Origin: a virus
Virus record (IMG/VR): IMGVR_UViG_3300042475_003821
Location: 1-45,555 of that record
Reading direction: 5' to 3' (one strand)
Length of the DNA stretch: 45,555 nucleotides
This document shows positions 43,756 to 45,555 of this stretch, piece by piece. Position 1 is the stretch's first letter; the number at the start of each line of letters is the position of its first letter. The position numbers and the translations under genes are program-made. Below the pieces are notes generated by a model. It was not told where the DNA came from and did no database searches. It saw only the letters and a program-made list of their open reading frames with translations.

Positions 43756-44778
43756 TTAGACCTCATATGCACTCAAGGAATTGTTCAATTGCTGAGTCAC
43801 ACGAACAAAAGTAGTTCGCTTGCTCAGTTCTTTCAATTCACTTGCCCCCACATAAGTACATGCCGAACGAAGTCCACCCAAAATATCTTGCATCGTAAGT
43901 TTCACCTCGCCACGATATGGAATCTCTACGGTCTTGCCTTCAGATGCTCTGTAATTAGCAACACCACCATTATGTAAATCCATTGCAGTATCAGAACTCA
44001 TGCCGTAGAATTTATTTCCACCAAGTGGTGATGCACCACCTTCCTTGTGACCTGCCAACATTCCACCAAGCATCACGAAATCGGCTCCCGCAGCAAATGC
44101 TTTCACTACGTCTCCAGGAACGGAACACCCTCCATCCGCTATGATGTGACCCTTGAGACCATGAGCAGCATCAGCACACTCGATAACCGCACTCAACTGC
44201 GGGTAGCCGACGCCTGTCTTTTTGCGTGTAGTGCAAACAGAACCAGGACCAATACCAACCTTCACGATGTCAACACCTGCGAGAATTAGTTCTTCTGTCA
44301 TTTCTGGTGTGACGACATTACCTGCCATCAATACAACATAAGGATAACGGTCGCGGAAATGGCGAACGAAATTTACAAAGGCTTGTGTGTAACCATTCGC
44401 AACATCAATACAAACTCTCATGTATCGATTTCCAACGGTATTGTATACATCATCGAATTTCTTTAAATCTTCACTGGAAGTGCCAAGAGAATAAATGGTG
44501 CTATCTAATCTTCGCGTAAAGTGACTAATTAATTCAGGCGCACCATAATGTTTAGTCAAAGCAACCAAACAATTATGTTTGGCGAACTCTAAATCCATTT
44601 CGAAAGTACCAACACCATCCATGTTGGCAGCAATAATTGGAACACCTTTCCAACTATTGCCACTTCTGAAAGTAAATGTTCTTTCTAGATTTACTTCGCT
44701 TCTTGAAGAAAGACTAGATCGTTTCGGAGTGATGAGGACATCTTTATAGTCCAACTTAACGTCTTCAATGATTCTCAT
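43756..44778 (-). CDS. guaC: GMP reductase (GuaC-type)
   Basis: This 340-residue TIM-barrel enzyme (bacterial GuaC is about 347) matches GMP reductase closely. It has [20 protein letters not shown] at the start and the catalytic loop [20 protein letters not shown] with Cys182 and Thr184. The phosphate-binding [20 protein letters not shown] and [11 protein letters not shown] follow, and [13 protein letters not shown] and [16 protein letters not shown] form the C-terminal part. It lacks the CBS domains of most IMP dehydrogenases, and the length fits GuaC. It converts GMP and NADPH to IMP and ammonia. A phage copy could shift purines from G toward A. GAGGTTCT precedes the ATG, 6 bases after the hydrolase stop. 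Confidence 0.92.
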   Translation of the reverse strand: MRIIEDVKLDYKDVLITPKRSSLSSRSEVNLERTFTFRSGNSWKGVPIIAANMDGVGTFEMDLEFAKHNCLVALTKHYGAPELISHFTRRLDSTIYSLGTSSEDLKKFDDVYNTVGNRYMRVCIDVANGYTQAFVNFVRHFRDRYPYVVLMAGNVVTPEMTEELILAGVDIVKVGIGPGSVCTTRKKTGVGYPQLSAVIECADAAHGLKGHIIADGGCSVPGDVVKAFAAGADFVMLGGMLAGHKEGGASPLGGNKFYGMSSDTAMDLHNGGVANYRASEGKTVEIPYRGEVKLTMQDILGGLRSACTYVGASELKELSKRTTFVRVTQQLNNSLSAYEV

Positions 44779-44784
44779 AGAACC

Positions 44785-45423
44785 TCAATGATAAAATATA
44801 TGATTGCCAATCTTGCGAATCAATTTCTTCTTTTCTGCCCAAGAAGGATCAACATAATCTGCGTGAAAATACTTTGCAGATCCAATTATACCATACTTCC
44901 TGTCTAAAATCAATATAGTCTCTGCAATTTGCAAGGACTCTTTCCATGCCGCACGATTGATAATTGCTTTCTTGCCTTCACACACCCAAGAAAATTGGCA
45001 AGTACCTTTAGTCTTTTGATAGACGACACCACAAACAGAACGAGGGAATTGCTTGCTCTTGACGCGATTCATCGTCACTTCAGCAACTGCAATTTTACCA
45101 GCCCGTGGTTCGCCCTTTGCTTCGAAGTAAATGTTCTTCGCAAGGCAATCGACCTCTCGCATGACTTTTTGCTTTTCGTCATAACTGAGTTGCAAGAATT
45201 TCATCTCGCGAGACATATCATTGACTTGGGTAGCAAGATATGTATTCTGAGTTTGATATGCTGACAGTTGAGCAGTCAGGGATGCTTCTTGTATTGCTAA
45301 CATTCTGTATGGTATAAAGATTCCGAAAAATATTAGGCAGAATAATCCACCCCACATACAGAACAAATTGTGATTGCGATCAAAATATTTTTCAACATTA
45401 TGTAATATATCTACTGCATTCAT
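44785..45423 (-). CDS. SleB/CwlJ-family cell wall hydrolase with N-terminal membrane anchor
   Basis: This 212-residue protein starts MNAVDILHNVEKYFDRNHNL at 45423, where GGAGA precedes the ATG. An upstream ATG at 45438 (METRN...) lacks a ribosome-binding site. A transmembrane segment (residues about 20-40, LFCMWGGLFCLIFFGIFIPY) is followed by a short coiled coil. The hydrolase_2 domain is at about 93-212: CLAKNIYFEAKGEPRAGKIA, VAEVTMNRVKS, TCQFSWVCEG, AKYFHADYVDPSW and IGNHIFYH. SleB-type enzymes cleave peptidoglycan glycan strands; Glu101 or Glu105 may be catalytic. The anchor would hold it at the inner membrane facing the periplasm, suggesting a lysis role. Confidence 0.88.
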   Translation of the reverse strand: MNAVDILHNVEKYFDRNHNLFCMWGGLFCLIFFGIFIPYRMLAIQEASLTAQLSAYQTQNTYLATQVNDMSREMKFLQLSYDEKQKVMREVDCLAKNIYFEAKGEPRAGKIAVAEVTMNRVKSKQFPRSVCGVVYQKTKGTCQFSWVCEGKKAIINRAAWKESLQIAETILILDRKYGIIGSAKYFHADYVDPSWAEKKKLIRKIGNHIFYH

Positions 45424-45457
45424 GTTTCGAGTCTCCATTATTGCAGTGGAAAGAAAA

Positions 45458-45481
45458 GGGTGGTGGTTCGCACCACCACCC
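45458..45481 (-). terminator. Intrinsic terminator after the right-edge gene
   Basis: A 10-bp stem (GGGTGGTGGT with ACCACCACCC) closes a 4-base loop. On the minus strand it is followed by TTTTCTTT. It lies 12 bases beyond the stop codon of the partial gene at the right edge, so it should end that transcript. Confidence 0.75.
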
Positions 45482-45493
45482 CAGACCTTTCTG

Positions 45494-45555
45494 TTACCGA
45501 GCGGTCAACTCTTTGTACTCAATGTGCTTATTAGGCAGCGAGAGCCATAGGTGTA
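45494..45555 (-). CDS. 3' end of an unidentified minus-strand gene
   Basis: The last 19 codons plus a TAA stop are visible, reading HLWLSLPNKHIEYKELTAR. Only this frame runs open to the right edge with a stop that is followed promptly by a terminator, which supports it as a real gene end. The other minus frames stop within a few codons. The product cannot be identified from this fragment. Confidence 0.5.
   Translation of the reverse strand, partial: HLWLSLPNKHIEYKELTAR

Noticed and set aside
43756-44778. IMP dehydrogenase (guaB) as the identity of the TIM-barrel enzyme
   Set aside because: Length without CBS domains and the '[18 protein letters not shown]' and '[13 protein letters not shown]' blocks fit GMP reductase better.

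Overview
The window is part of a tailed phage genome of the T4-like myovirus type, most likely marine. A near-complete T4-style baseplate set can be read from the proteins: homologues of gp48, gp53, gp27, gp5, gp25, gp6, gp7 and gp8. There is also a gp4 head-completion protein, gp54-like and gp26-like proteins, and the replication/late-transcription cluster gp33, gp59 and gp32. The DNA is AT-rich. No photosynthesis gene, integrase, transposase, tRNA or CRISPR array was seen. Proteins built from AYDQANTARDQANTA-type repeats are, as far as I know, typical of marine T4-like phages. The host cannot be named from this window.

Layout. (1) Positions 1-17,409, minus strand: fibre and adhesin region. 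It holds three QAN-repeat fibre-like proteins, a collagen-like/beta-helix tailspike, a Tyr/Asn-rich repeat protein, small virion proteins and an embedded enzyme cassette: a PKHD/P4H-type 2OG-Fe(II) oxygenase, two related unknown proteins and a GT60-like (PF11397) glycosyltransferase. (2) 17,411-36,038, minus strand: baseplate operon running gp48-gp53-gp27-gp5 / gp25-gp6-gp7-gp8-DUF4815-like protein-structural protein. Most junctions overlap or nearly touch. (3) 36,061-40,646, plus strand: gp4, a conserved unknown, gp54-like tube initiator, gp26-like hub protein, a small gp51-like protein and a candidate tape-measure protein. (4) 40,645-45,555, minus strand: SleB-type cell wall hydrolase, GMP reductase, gp33, a second 2OG-oxygenase-like protein, gp59 helicase loader, an inserted glycan-locus-type protein and gp32. 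The 3' end of one more gene lies at the right edge.

Regulation. Exact T4 late promoter octamers (TATAAATA) lie just upstream of gp25, the Tyr/Asn-rich repeat gene, the leftmost QAN gene and gp4. This fits the presence of gp33, the T4-type late transcription co-activator. gp32 has its own sigma70-like promoter and a strong UUCG-loop terminator that faces the convergent plus-strand genes.

Most interesting hypothesis. A collagen-like Gly-Pro-X tailspike sits close to a prolyl-hydroxylase-like dioxygenase and a glycosyltransferase of the family that adds GlcNAc to hydroxyproline on eukaryotic Skp1. The neighbourhood could encode hydroxylation plus glycosylation of the phage's own adhesins. This is inference from family and context and has not been shown.
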